The position numbers were made by a program, and so were the translations under genes. Shown piece after piece: positions 46,462-54,730 of a stretch of DNA of 64,000 nucleotides. Origin of the DNA: Nocardioides sp. URHA0020 (lineage in GTDB: Bacteria > Actinomycetota > Actinomycetes > Propionibacteriales > Nocardioidaceae); assembly GCF_000620705.1 (NCBI RefSeq), contig NZ_JIAR01000025.1:131501-195500 (forward strand). Direction: 5' to 3'. Under the pieces are notes generated by a model. The model was not told the origin of the DNA, did not search any database, and saw only the letters and a list, made by a program, of their open reading frames with translations. The stretch's first letter is position 1. Each line of letters starts with the position of its first letter.

Positions 46462-47430
46462 TCAGGCGGGCTGACGGTCCAGGTCGGCGCCCAGCCGCTC
46501 GCGGACCCAGTCGACGGTCGCGCTCAGCCCCTGCTCCAGCGGCATCCGTGGCGCCCAGCCGAGGAGGCCCATCGCCTCGGTGATGTCGGGGCACCGCAGG
46601 CGCGGGTCGTCCTGGGGCAGCGGCACGAAGTCGATGGAGGACGTCGAGCCGACGAGGCGTCGGATGGTGGTGGCCAGCTCGAGCACCGTGGTCTCGTCCT
46701 CGGCGCCGATGTTGACCGGTCCTGACGAGGACGACGCCGCGAGCCGCACCAGACCGTCGACCGTGTCCTCCACCCAGCACAGGGAGCGGGTCTGGGTGCC
46801 GTCTCCGGCGACCGTCAGCGGCTGGCCCGCCAACGCCTGCTGGACGAACGCGGGCACCACGCGCCCGTCGTCCAGGGCCATCCGCGGACCGTAGGTGTTG
46901 AAGATGCGGGCGATCGTCGTGTCCACGCCCCGGCATCGGCGGTACGCCGCCGTCGTCGCCTCAGCGAACCGCTTCGCCTCGTCGTAGACGCTGCGTGGTC
47001 CGATCGGGTTGACGTTGCCCCAGTAGGACTCGTGCTGCGGGTGCTCGAGGGGGTCGCCGTACACCTCGGACGTCGACGCGAGCAGGAACCGCGCGCCGGT
47101 GCGCTCCGCCAGGTCGAGCACGTTGGTCGTGCCGACGCTCCCGGTGCGCAGGGTCTCGAGCGGCAGGCGCAGGTAGTGCACCGGTGAGGCGACCGAGGCG
47201 AGGTGGAAGACCACGTCGACGGGTCCGTCGAGGGCGATCGGGTCGCACACGTCCGCCTCGACGAAGGTGAACCCGGGCTGCGACTCGAGCTCGGCGACGT
47301 TGGCGCGCGCACCGGTGACCAGGGAGTCGAGGCAGACGACGTCGGCCCCGTCGGCAAGCAACCGTCGACACAGCCAGGAGCCCAGGAACCCGGCTCCACC
47401 CGTCACCACCACCCGCACTCCGGCTCGCAT
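46462..47430 (-). CDS. UDP-glucuronate decarboxylase (UDP-xylose synthase)-like
   Basis: Extended SDR of 322 residues. NAD motif VTGGAGFLGSWLCRRLL; the signature STSEVYGDPLEHPQHESYW followed by NVNPIGPRSVYDEAKR, with YxxxK, and GPRMALDDGRVVPAFVQQAL are those of UDP-xylose synthase (UXS), which converts UDP-glucuronate to UDP-xylose. The UDP-glucose dehydrogenase at 57805 would make its substrate, so the pathway is present in the window although the genes are 10 kb apart. GCAT-N15-GGATAC lies upstream with 9 bases to the ATG. It is divergent from the SpoIIE-fusion gene. Confidence 0.9.
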   Translation of the reverse strand: MRAGVRVVVTGGAGFLGSWLCRRLLADGADVVCLDSLVTGARANVAELESQPGFTFVEADVCDPIALDGPVDVVFHLASVASPVHYLRLPLETLRTGSVGTTNVLDLAERTGARFLLASTSEVYGDPLEHPQHESYWGNVNPIGPRSVYDEAKRFAEATTAAYRRCRGVDTTIARIFNTYGPRMALDDGRVVPAFVQQALAGQPLTVAGDGTQTRSLCWVEDTVDGLVRLAASSSSGPVNIGAEDETTVLELATTIRRLVGSTSSIDFVPLPQDDPRLRCPDITEAMGLLGWAPRMPLEQGLSATVDWVRERLGADLDRQPA

Positions 47431-47439
47431 GGATCGGCG

Positions 47440-47464
47440 GTATCCCGGCAACCGGCGGCCATGC
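47440..47464 (-). promoter_or_regulatory. SigF/SigB-like promoter of the UXS gene
   Basis: On the minus strand GCAT-N15-GGATAC with 9 bases to the ATG. One base off GGGTAC. Confidence 0.5.
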
Positions 47465-47514
47465 GCCACCCGGTCACCAGCGTAGGGTGCCGCACAGGCA
47501 GGGAGGAGGCCGCG

Positions 47515-49440
47515 GTGAGCACCGAGGAGCTCCAGCCGCTCGCCGACGCCGGTGGGCCGGAGGGACACGCGTACGACGCCGCGCCGGTGGCGTTGGCCAC
47601 GGTCACGGGGCCGTCGCACCTGCTCGCCACCTGCAACGCGGCCTACCGGGCCCTGGTCGGGCAGCCGGCCGGCGCCGAGGGCACGATGCTCGAGGACCGG
47701 TGGCCGGACCCGGAGGCCCAGGAGCTGGTCGAGCTCCTGGACCATGTCCGGCGGACCGCTGAGCCCGAGCGGGTCGGCGAGTGGTGCGCCTTCCTCGCCC
47801 CGGGGGACGCGGCGCCGAGCGAGGTCTACCTCGACGTGACGGCGACGCCGTACCTCGCAGCTGACGGCACCGTCACCGGGGTGCACCTGGCCCTGGTCGA
47901 CGCGACGGAGCGGGTCTGGGCACGCCGCCGGGCCGTGCGCCGAGGCATCGACCCCACGCGGTCCGACCTCGACCTGATCGTCAGGCTGCAGAGCGAGCTG
48001 CTGCCGGTCGCCCTCCCCGTGCTCGGGGGTCTCGACGTCTCCGCCACCTACCTGCTCGCCCCCGACGAGAGCCGGTGTGGCGGGGACTGGTTCGACTGCA
48101 TCGTCCGGGCCGACGGCTCGGTGGCCCTCGTGGTCGGCGACGTGGTCGGCGGAGGCCTCTCGGCTGCGGCCGTGATGAGCCAGCTGCGCGCCGTCCTGGC
48201 GGACCACCTGCTGGCGGGCAGCCCGGTGGCGGAGGCCGTCAGGAGGGCGGACCTCTCCGCCGCCACGCGCATGGAGTCTCGGGCCGCGACCGTGTGCGTC
48301 GTCGTCCTCGACCCGCGGTCCGGAGACCTCGAGTACTGCACCGCGGGGCACCCACCGCCCCTGGTGAGGTCGGCCGACGGCGACGCGCGCTACCTCGCCC
48401 ACACCGGGTCGGGCCCGCTGGGCGTCGGGGCCCCTCCGCACGTCCGATCGGACCGCCTGGGTCTCGGCGACGTCCTCGTGATGTACAGCGACGGGCTCCT
48501 GGCGCGCCCCGGCCAGTCGCATCCCACCAGCTCCGAGGAGCTCCTCGGGGCGGTTCGCGGCGCGTTGGCGGACCGCTCCTCAGGGGCCGGACCGACGCAG
48601 CGGGCGTCGGCGGCCGCGACCTCGGCCGCGGTCGATCGCGTGCGCGTCACGGGCTACGTCGACGACATCGTGCTGCTCGTCGCCGAGCGGACCGCACCGC
48701 CCGCTCCCCTCATGGTCCGTGGCGAGGCACACCCCGATGCGGTGGCCTCGGTGCGCGAGGCCCTGGCGCGCTGGCTGGCCCCGCTCGAGGCGGACGTCGT
48801 GGACGTGACCGCCGTGCAGCACGCCGTCGGCGAGCTGGTCACCAACGCGGTCGAGCACTCCGGAGCCGAGGGGCCGGGTGCCGTGAGCGTCAGCGCCTCC
48901 CTGGAGCACGACGGCGACCTCGTGTGCGCCGTCACCGACAACGGTCGATGGCTGGTCCCCGGCGCCACGTCGTTGGGTCGCGGCCACGGTCTGGCCATGG
49001 TGCGCGGGCTGGTCGACCGGCTCGAGCTCTCGAGCGGGGACGCCGGCACCACCGCGGTGCTGCACCACCGGTTGCACCGCACCGCCCACCTGCTCGCCGC
49101 GACGACCGTGCCGGCCGCGTCGGACGACGCCGACGCCACAGCGGAGCGCCGGGCGTTCGCGGTCGAGGTCGTGGGCGACCGCGCGCGGGTCGGCGGGCCG
49201 CTCGACCTGAGCAGTGCGGACGAGCTCCGGATCCTGCTCCGGCGAGCGGCGGGCCGCGCGAGCGCCGGGCTCGTCGTCGACCTGTCGGGGGTCACCCACC
49301 TCGGCAGCGCCGGCGTCCAGGTGCTCCAGGAGCTGCTCGCCGCCGACGATCGGGTCGCGCTGACGGCCTCGACCGGTACGCCGGCCCAGCACGTGCTCGA
49401 CGTGGCCCGGCTCCCCTACGAGCCGGCTCCGCCGACCTGA
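47515..49440 (+). CDS. PAS - PP2C/SpoIIE phosphatase - HATPase - STAS fusion
   Basis: Signalling protein of 641 residues. Order: PAS-like sensor (about 15-140), PP2C-type SpoIIE phosphatase (about 160-385; CGGDWFDCIV, VVGDVVGGGLSAA, YSDGLL), an HATPase_c_2 anti-sigma-kinase-like domain (about 400-530; VGELVTNAVEHSG, VTDNGRWL) and a STAS anti-sigma-antagonist domain (about 550-641; VVDLSGVTHLGSAGVQVL with the Ser that is phosphorylated in SpoIIAA-type proteins). The three parts of a partner-switch (phosphatase, kinase, antagonist) are in one chain, which is unusual. GGGAGGAGG precedes the GTG start. A SigF-type sigma factor is encoded 4.4 kb away. Its end overlaps the convergent ANTAR gene. 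Confidence 0.92.
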   Translation: MSTEELQPLADAGGPEGHAYDAAPVALATVTGPSHLLATCNAAYRALVGQPAGAEGTMLEDRWPDPEAQELVELLDHVRRTAEPERVGEWCAFLAPGDAAPSEVYLDVTATPYLAADGTVTGVHLALVDATERVWARRRAVRRGIDPTRSDLDLIVRLQSELLPVALPVLGGLDVSATYLLAPDESRCGGDWFDCIVRADGSVALVVGDVVGGGLSAAAVMSQLRAVLADHLLAGSPVAEAVRRADLSAATRMESRAATVCVVVLDPRSGDLEYCTAGHPPPLVRSADGDARYLAHTGSGPLGVGAPPHVRSDRLGLGDVLVMYSDGLLARPGQSHPTSSEELLGAVRGALADRSSGAGPTQRASAAATSAAVDRVRVTGYVDDIVLLVAERTAPPAPLMVRGEAHPDAVASVREALARWLAPLEADVVDVTAVQHAVGELVTNAVEHSGAEGPGAVSVSASLEHDGDLVCAVTDNGRWLVPGATSLGRGHGLAMVRGLVDRLELSSGDAGTTAVLHHRLHRTAHLLAATTVPAASDDADATAERRAFAVEVVGDRARVGGPLDLSSADELRILLRRAAGRASAGLVVDLSGVTHLGSAGVQVLQELLAADDRVALTASTGTPAQHVLDVARLPYEPAPPT

Positions 49441-50732
49441 TCCGAGCGCCGGCTGCGGGTGGCCGAGCGCTGGTCCACGATCTGGCGGGCCAGGTCGCGC
49501 AGCTTGACGTGCTGGGTGCTGCTCAGCTCCACCAGGTGCTGGAAGGCCTCCTCGGCGGTGCACCCGCGATCGGCCATGATCATGCCCTTCGCCTGGTCGA
49601 TGGTGGCTCGCGACGACAGTGCCCGCTCCATGTCCGTCGCGGTGAGCTCGAGCTCCTCGCGGACCGACAGCTCGTAGAGCACGGCCGCCACCCCCGCCGC
49701 CAGCAGCTCCGCGGTCTCCACCAGGCGCCCGTCCGGTGGGTCGCCGACGTCGCCGTACACGTTGACGGCGCCGACGAGCTCACCGCCGATGAGCATCGGG
49801 GCTGCGATCACCCCGCCGACCGCCACCGTGCGCGGGTCCGCGGCGAAGCGGGGCCAGCGGTCGTCGGTGCGCAGGTCGGTGGAGACGATGGTCCGCCGCC
49901 GCTCGAAGGCCGTGATGCACGGCCCCTCGCCCAGGCTGATCTGGGCGCCGTCTGCCGCCTGGGCCAGCTGCCCGGAGGAGGAGACGGCCGTCGGCGCGTT
50001 CGGAGGTCCGTAGTTGAGGCTGACCGTCACGCGATCGCCCAGGGCGGCCTGGCACACCGTCGTGGCCCGGCGCAGGATCTCGACGACCTCGACGGCGCCC
50101 ACCGGCAGGCTCGCCAGCTGCACGAGGGCGGACGGCAGCTCGATGTCGGTCGTCATCGCTGCCTGTCCCCCACTGGAGGCCAGGAAGATCCAGGTGATGT
50201 CCCGTCCGTCGGCCGTGCCCAGCGTCGCGCTCGCCTCCACGGTGAGCAGGCGACCCTCGCGCCCGTTCACGGTGATCATCCGGCGGATCCGGTGCCCGTC
50301 GGCCAGTCCCGGCAGCTGGCGACGCAGCTCGGCGCGATCCTCCAGGGCCACGAAACCCATCAGCGGCTTGCGCACCAGCCGCGCCAGGTCGATGCCGAGC
50401 AGCCCCGCCGCCGCAGCGTTGGCCGAGCGCACCATGCCGGACATGTCGGTGATCACGACCGGGACCGGCAGCATCTCCAGCATCCGCTGGTGCTGCCACC
50501 GCAGCTGCTGCTGGCTCTCGGCCAGGCGACGGATCTCCTCCTGCTGGGTGTGCACCTCCTCGTCGGCCACGCGGAGCTCCTCGTACGCCGTCTCGAGCTC
50601 GGCGAGCACCGTCTCGGCCTCCGGTGAGTCCCCGACGACCGAGCGGAGCGCGGCGAGCCGGTGCGGCAGAGCCGGCACCGCCGCCGGGAAGCCCGCGACG
50701 CCCGCGCCCGGATGCTGCTCCGGTGAGTTCAT
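49416..50732 (-). CDS. PAS-GAF-ANTAR signalling protein
   Basis: Protein of 438 residues. An N-terminal coiled coil (ETAYEELRVADEEVHTQQEE) leads to a PAS domain (about 85-190), a GAF domain (about 205-345; ISLGEGPCITAFERRRTIVSTDLR) and a C-terminal ANTAR RNA-binding domain (about 370-425; RATIDQAKGMIMADRGCTAEEAF). ANTAR proteins bind paired stem-loops in mRNA and prevent termination; the PAS and GAF parts would sense ligand, redox or energy state. GAGGAGT precedes the ATG. It is divergent from cheB (108-base gap) and convergent with the SpoIIE fusion. Confidence 0.92.
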   Translation of the reverse strand: MNSPEQHPGAGVAGFPAAVPALPHRLAALRSVVGDSPEAETVLAELETAYEELRVADEEVHTQQEEIRRLAESQQQLRWQHQRMLEMLPVPVVITDMSGMVRSANAAAAGLLGIDLARLVRKPLMGFVALEDRAELRRQLPGLADGHRIRRMITVNGREGRLLTVEASATLGTADGRDITWIFLASSGGQAAMTTDIELPSALVQLASLPVGAVEVVEILRRATTVCQAALGDRVTVSLNYGPPNAPTAVSSSGQLAQAADGAQISLGEGPCITAFERRRTIVSTDLRTDDRWPRFAADPRTVAVGGVIAAPMLIGGELVGAVNVYGDVGDPPDGRLVETAELLAAGVAAVLYELSVREELELTATDMERALSSRATIDQAKGMIMADRGCTAEEAFQHLVELSSTQHVKLRDLARQIVDQRSATRSRRSDQVGGAGS

Positions 50733-50751
50733 GCCAGACTCCTCACGAGAC

Positions 50752-50777
50752 GTGTCCGTCGCACCGGACGAGGGTAC
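50752..50777 (+). promoter_or_regulatory. SigF/SigB-like promoter of cheB-cheR
   Basis: GTGT-N16-GGGTAC, with a leader of about 60 bases before the cheB ATG. Confidence 0.5.
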
Positions 50778-50840
50778 TGATACCTCAGCCATCGGCGGTC
50801 CCACCCTACGACCGCGCCCGTCCTCATTGAAAGTTGATCC

Positions 50841-51860
50841 ATGGACCCAGTGCCGAACGGTGCCAAGGTCGTCGTCATCGGCGCCTCCGCCGGCGGTGTG
50901 GAGGCGCTGCGCACCCTCGTCGCCGACCTGCCCGCCGACTTCCCGGCCTGCATCCTGGTGACGCTGCACGTGCCGAGCACCGGGATGAGCGCCCTACCCG
51001 CCATCCTGAGCCGGACCGGCGTGCTGCCGGCCGAGCACGCCGTGGAAGGCAGCCCGCTCACCCCCGGCCGGATCCTCGTCGCCCCGCCCGACCACCACCT
51101 CATCGTGCTGCGCGACTCGGTCACCCTCTCCCACGGCCCGCGGGAGAACGGACATCGACCGGCCGTCGACGTGCTCTTCCGCTCCGCCGCCCGGTCCCAC
51201 GACGGCGACGTGATCGCGGTCGTCCTCTCCGGCGCGCTCGACGACGGCGCTGCCGGGATGGTCGCCGTCACCCGACGCGGGGGCACCGGCATCGTCCAGG
51301 ACTTCGACGACGCCCTCCACGACAGCATGCCTCGCGCCGCCCAGCTCGCCGCCGGGGTGGAGCTCGTCGTCCCGGCGAAGGAGCTGTCCGCCCTGCTCGC
51401 GGAGTTGCTCCGTCGACCCTCGTCCCATCAGCAGGCGGAGCCCGAGCGGCTCCTCGACATGGAGACAGCCTTGGCCGATCTCGATCCCACCGCCATCCAC
51501 GACCACGACCGACCGGGCACCCCGTCGGGGTTCGGGTGCCCGGACTGCCATGGCGCTCTCTTCGAGATCACCGAGGGTGATCTGGTCCGCTACCGGTGCC
51601 GGGTGGGACACGCCTGGTCACCGGAGAGCCTGCTGGCCCAGCAGGGCCTGGCCCTCGAGGGGGCGCTGTGGATGGCGCTGCGGGGACTGGAGGAGAAGGC
51701 CGCCCTCAACCAGGACCTCGGCGACCGGGCCGAGACGTCCGGCCACCCGTTGACGGCCGGTCGGTTCCACAGCAGTGCAGCGGAGACGTTGGAGGCCGCC
51801 GAGCTGGTCCGGGCCCTGATCGACGACATCGGCAGCCTGAACGACGGCGGCACGCCCTGA
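50841..51860 (+). CDS. CheB-type methylesterase without receiver domain
   Basis: Protein of 339 residues. The CheB catalytic triad is recognisable: Ser in IGASAGGVEAL (about 15), His in LVTLHVPSTG, Asp in LSGALDDGAAG. The receiver domain of chemotaxis CheB is absent. The C-terminal 120 residues carry GFGCPDCHGALFEI and RYRCRVGHAW, a Cys4-like zinc-ribbon, then a helical tail. This domain pair with CheR-PAS downstream occurs in stress-signalling systems rather than flagellar chemotaxis, and no chemoreceptor or CheA gene is in the window. The cheR gene overlaps its stop by one base (TGATG). Confidence 0.88.
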   Translation: MDPVPNGAKVVVIGASAGGVEALRTLVADLPADFPACILVTLHVPSTGMSALPAILSRTGVLPAEHAVEGSPLTPGRILVAPPDHHLIVLRDSVTLSHGPRENGHRPAVDVLFRSAARSHDGDVIAVVLSGALDDGAAGMVAVTRRGGTGIVQDFDDALHDSMPRAAQLAAGVELVVPAKELSALLAELLRRPSSHQQAEPERLLDMETALADLDPTAIHDHDRPGTPSGFGCPDCHGALFEITEGDLVRYRCRVGHAWSPESLLAQQGLALEGALWMALRGLEEKAALNQDLGDRAETSGHPLTAGRFHSSAAETLEAAELVRALIDDIGSLNDGGTP

Positions 51861-53734
51861 TGTCCGAGGGCACCGAGCCCGACCTGGCCGAACGCGCGGC
51901 GGACCCCGCCTTCGAGAGTCTCCTCGCCTACCTGCACGAGGAGCGGGGCTTCGACTTCACCGGCTACAAGCGCGCGAGCCTGATGCGCCGGGTCGAGAGG
52001 AGGATGGCCGCGGCCGGCATCGAGACGTTCGATGCGTACCACGACCACCTGGTGGTCCACCCTGCCGAGTTCCAGGCCCTCTTCGACACGGTGCTGATCA
52101 ACGTCACCAGCTTCTTCCGCGACGTGGACTCGTGGGACTACCTCCAGCACAGCCTGCTGCCCGACAGCGTCCTCAGCACTGATCAACCGGTCCGGTGCTG
52201 GGTCGCCGGGTGCGCCTCGGGCGAGGAGGCCTACACCCTGGCCATCGTGCTCGCCGAGGTGCTGGGCATCGACGCCTTCCGTCAGCGGGTGAAGATCTAT
52301 GCCACCGACGTGGACGAGGACGCCCTGGCCCACGCCCGGGCCGCGACGTACTCGGCCAAGGACCTCCAGCACGTGCCGTCGGCGCTCCGGGAGACCTACT
52401 TCGAACCGGGCGGCGGTCGGTTCATCGTCCGCAAGGAGCTGCGCCGTGCGGTCATCTTCGGCCGCAACGACCTCGTCAAGGACGCACCGATCTCCCACGT
52501 CGACGTGCTCACCTGCCGCAACACGCTCATGTACTTCAACGCCGAGACCCAGGCCCAGATCCTCAACCGGCTGCACTTCGCGCTGCGACCGGACGGCTAC
52601 CTCTTCCTGGGGAAGGCGGAGATGCTGCTGAGCCACTCCTCGTACTTCCGCCCGATCGAGCTGCGGCGCCGGTTCTTCAAGAAGATCGCCTCCGCACCCC
52701 GTGACCGTCGGCCGCTGGCGACCTCGGCCCCGACGGCGTTCGTCAAGGACAGCACGTTCGACCACGGCCGTCTCGCCCACTCCGCCCTGATGTCCTCGGC
52801 GGCCGCCCAGATCGTGCTGGACCCCGACGGGCGCCTGGCCTTCGCCAACAACCGCGCGATGCACCTGTGCGGCCTGGTCCAGCGCGACGTGGGGCGGCCG
52901 ATCCAGGACCTGGAGATCTCGTACCGCCCCATCGAGCTGCGCGCCCAGATCGACGAGGCCGTGCAGGCCAGGCGGCCGACCTGGTTGCGCGACGTCGAGT
53001 GGGTGCGCGCGGCGGGCGAGAAGATCCATCTCGACATCCAGTTCGTGCCGCTCCTCGACGAGCTCAGCGCTCTCGAGGGCGTGACCGTGATCTTCAACGA
53101 CGTCACCCAGTACCGCCAGCTGCAGAACGACCTGCTGTACGCCAACCGGCAGCTGGAGACGGCGTACGAGGAGCTGCAGAGCACCGTCGAGGAGCTCGAG
53201 ACCACCAACGAGGAGCTCCAGAGCACCGTCGAGGAGCTCGAGACCACCAACGAGGAGCTCCAGAGCACCAACGAGGAGCTCGAGACGATGAACGAGGAGC
53301 TCCAGGCGATGAACGACGAGCTCAACGGCAGCAACCAGGCGCTCCGCGAGCACCAGGACGAGGTCGACCGGCTCAACGCCTTCATGGTCTCGGTGCTCGA
53401 GAGCATGGAGTCCGGCGTCGCCGTGGTGAACACCGATCTCCAGATCATGGCCTGGAACGCGCGAGCCGCGGAGCTCTGGGGAGTCCGCACGGACGAGGCG
53501 GTCGGCGACCACCTCTTCAACCTCGACATCGGTCTGCCGCTCGAGCCGATCCGCCGGGCGCTGCGCGCGACGCTCTCGGACGACGCCTCGGCCCCCGACT
53601 ACACCGACCTGGAGGCGGTGAACCGCCGCGGGCGACGGGTGCGGGTGCGCGTCACCCTGACGCCCATCCGGGGCCGGGAGGGCGGCGACCCGGCCGCGAT
53701 GCTGATGATGGACGTCATCGAACCGGCGACCTGA
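51860..53734 (+). CDS. CheR methyltransferase with PAS domains and coiled coil
   Basis: Protein of 624 residues. The N-terminal CheR part (about 15-280) has RMAAAGIETFDAY, INVTSFFRD and the SAM-binding WVAGCASGEEAYTLA, plus TCRNTLMYF. A PAS domain follows (about 308-420). A long coiled coil (about 425-500) is built of a 14-residue unit (ELQSTVEELETTNE) repeated. A second PAS domain (about 510-620) ends the protein. The methyl-acceptor is not known here. It is coupled to cheB and ends 130 bases before the sigma-factor gene, so the three may act in one pathway that controls general stress genes. Nothing is truncated. Confidence 0.9.
   Translation: MSEGTEPDLAERAADPAFESLLAYLHEERGFDFTGYKRASLMRRVERRMAAAGIETFDAYHDHLVVHPAEFQALFDTVLINVTSFFRDVDSWDYLQHSLLPDSVLSTDQPVRCWVAGCASGEEAYTLAIVLAEVLGIDAFRQRVKIYATDVDEDALAHARAATYSAKDLQHVPSALRETYFEPGGGRFIVRKELRRAVIFGRNDLVKDAPISHVDVLTCRNTLMYFNAETQAQILNRLHFALRPDGYLFLGKAEMLLSHSSYFRPIELRRRFFKKIASAPRDRRPLATSAPTAFVKDSTFDHGRLAHSALMSSAAAQIVLDPDGRLAFANNRAMHLCGLVQRDVGRPIQDLEISYRPIELRAQIDEAVQARRPTWLRDVEWVRAAGEKIHLDIQFVPLLDELSALEGVTVIFNDVTQYRQLQNDLLYANRQLETAYEELQSTVEELETTNEELQSTVEELETTNEELQSTNEELETMNEELQAMNDELNGSNQALREHQDEVDRLNAFMVSVLESMESGVAVVNTDLQIMAWNARAAELWGVRTDEAVGDHLFNLDIGLPLEPIRRALRATLSDDASAPDYTDLEAVNRRGRRVRVRVTLTPIRGREGGDPAAMLMMDVIEPAT
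53171..53338 (+). repeat. Tandem 42-base repeat in cheR
   Basis: Copies start at 53171, 53213, 53255 and 53297. The first two are almost identical and later ones diverge at AAC/GTC and CTG/CTC positions. Each encodes 14 residues, two heptads, so the repeat lengthens the signalling helix in steps that keep the coiled-coil phase. Confidence 0.85.
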
Positions 53735-53761
53735 GCCGCCGTCTTTTTCACCCGGAAGGGT

Positions 53762-53788
53762 GGCTAGAGCGGGTCGGTGGCTGGGTAG
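53762..53788 (+). promoter_or_regulatory. Possible autoregulated promoter of the sigma-factor gene
   Basis: GGCT-N17-GGGTAG, 76 bases before the ATG. The spacing is at the long limit. Just upstream lies TCACCC-GGAA-GGGTGG (53748-53763), a related palindrome with a shorter centre. Confidence 0.35.
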
Positions 53789-53864
53789 ACGGAGAGTGTC
53801 GCGCCGCACGATGCGACATGGTTCCGCTGAGATCACGGCGGAGACCCGTCCCGGGAACAGTCTC

Positions 53865-54680
53865 ATGACCCAGACCGAGCTGACCGCGCACCACGACCGC
53901 AAGCAGCATGACCAGGATGAGCGCAGAGCTGCGCGCATCGAGCACACCCAGCGGCTCCTCGCCGAGGCGGCCGTCGCCGAGCCGGAGGAACGGGAGCGCC
54001 TCCTCGCGGAGGTGGTCCTCGCCAACCGGTGCGTGGCCGAGTCCGTGGCCAGGCGCTACCGCAACCGCGGCGTCGACGACGAGGACCTCCGCCAGGTCGC
54101 CTACGAGGGCCTGGTGCGAGCCGTCTCCCGCTACGACCCCAGCCGGGCCGACGACCTGCGGACCTACGCCGTCCCGGTGATCCGCGGCGGCGTCCAGCGG
54201 CACTTCCGTGACCACTGCTGGGACGTCCGGCCGCCCCGTCGCATCCAGGTGCTCCAGGGGCAGCTGAACCGCACCATCGACCGGCTCCGCTCGGAGCTGG
54301 GGCACGAGCCGACCCGCGACGAGATCTGTCGGGAGCTCGACATCACCCCGGAGGAGCTCAGCGACACCGAGGCGGCCTTCGGCAGCTTCACCGCCGGGTC
54401 CATCGACCGGGCGGTCGCGAGCGGGTCCTCGCTCACGCTCGCCGACGTGCTCGCCGACGACGACGCCGACCCGCCGGCAGCCGAGGCCCGGGTGATCCTG
54501 GCACCGGTGGTGCGCAAGCTCAGCGAGCGCGACCGCCGGATCCTCTACCTGCGGTTCTTCGAGGACCGGACCCAGCAGGAGATCGGCGACGAGATCGGCG
54601 TCACCCAGATGCAGGTGTCGCGTCTGCTGAGCCGGATCACCAGCCAGCTGCGGCAGTCGCTGGGAGAGCCCACGCCCTGA
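53865..54680 (+). CDS. SigF/SigB-type alternative sigma factor
   Basis: Group 3 sigma-70 factor of 271 residues. Region 2 spans about 50-115 (VLANRCVAESVARRYRNRGVDDEDLRQVAYEGLVRAVSRYDPSR), region 3 about 130-200, and region 4 about 210-265 (LSERDRRILYLRFFEDRTQQEIGDEIGVTQMQVSRLLSR). These residues are those of the SigF/SigB/SigG group, which read GNNT-N14-16-GGGTAC-like promoters and are controlled by anti-sigma kinases. Met at 53865 is the likely start; an in-frame extension upstream is not supported by a ribosome-binding site. No separate anti-sigma gene is adjacent, but the fusion at 47515 has the kinase and antagonist domains. A strong bidirectional terminator follows. Confidence 0.93.
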   Translation: MTQTELTAHHDRKQHDQDERRAARIEHTQRLLAEAAVAEPEERERLLAEVVLANRCVAESVARRYRNRGVDDEDLRQVAYEGLVRAVSRYDPSRADDLRTYAVPVIRGGVQRHFRDHCWDVRPPRRIQVLQGQLNRTIDRLRSELGHEPTRDEICRELDITPEELSDTEAAFGSFTAGSIDRAVASGSSLTLADVLADDDADPPAAEARVILAPVVRKLSERDRRILYLRFFEDRTQQEIGDEIGVTQMQVSRLLSRITSQLRQSLGEPTP

Positions 54681-54686
54681 CGGACC

Positions 54687-54723
54687 GGTCGCCGTGCGCC
54701 CGCATCCCGGGCGCACGGCGACC
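54687..54723. terminator. Bidirectional terminator
   Basis: Perfect 16-base stem (54687-54702 with 54708-54723, loop CATCC) between the convergent sigma-factor and SDR genes, within 8 bases of each stop. Confidence 0.85.
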
Positions 54724-54730
54724 GCCCGCG

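Noticed and set aside
50841..53734. cheB-cheR as part of a chemotaxis operon
   Set aside because: No chemoreceptor, CheA, CheW, CheY or flagellar gene is in the window, and CheB has no receiver domain.
53748..53763. TCACCC-GGAA-GGGTGG before the sigma-factor gene as a fifth copy of the shared palindrome
   Set aside because: The centre is four bases rather than six, and no suitable hexamer lies 23 bases after it, so it is noted only as related.
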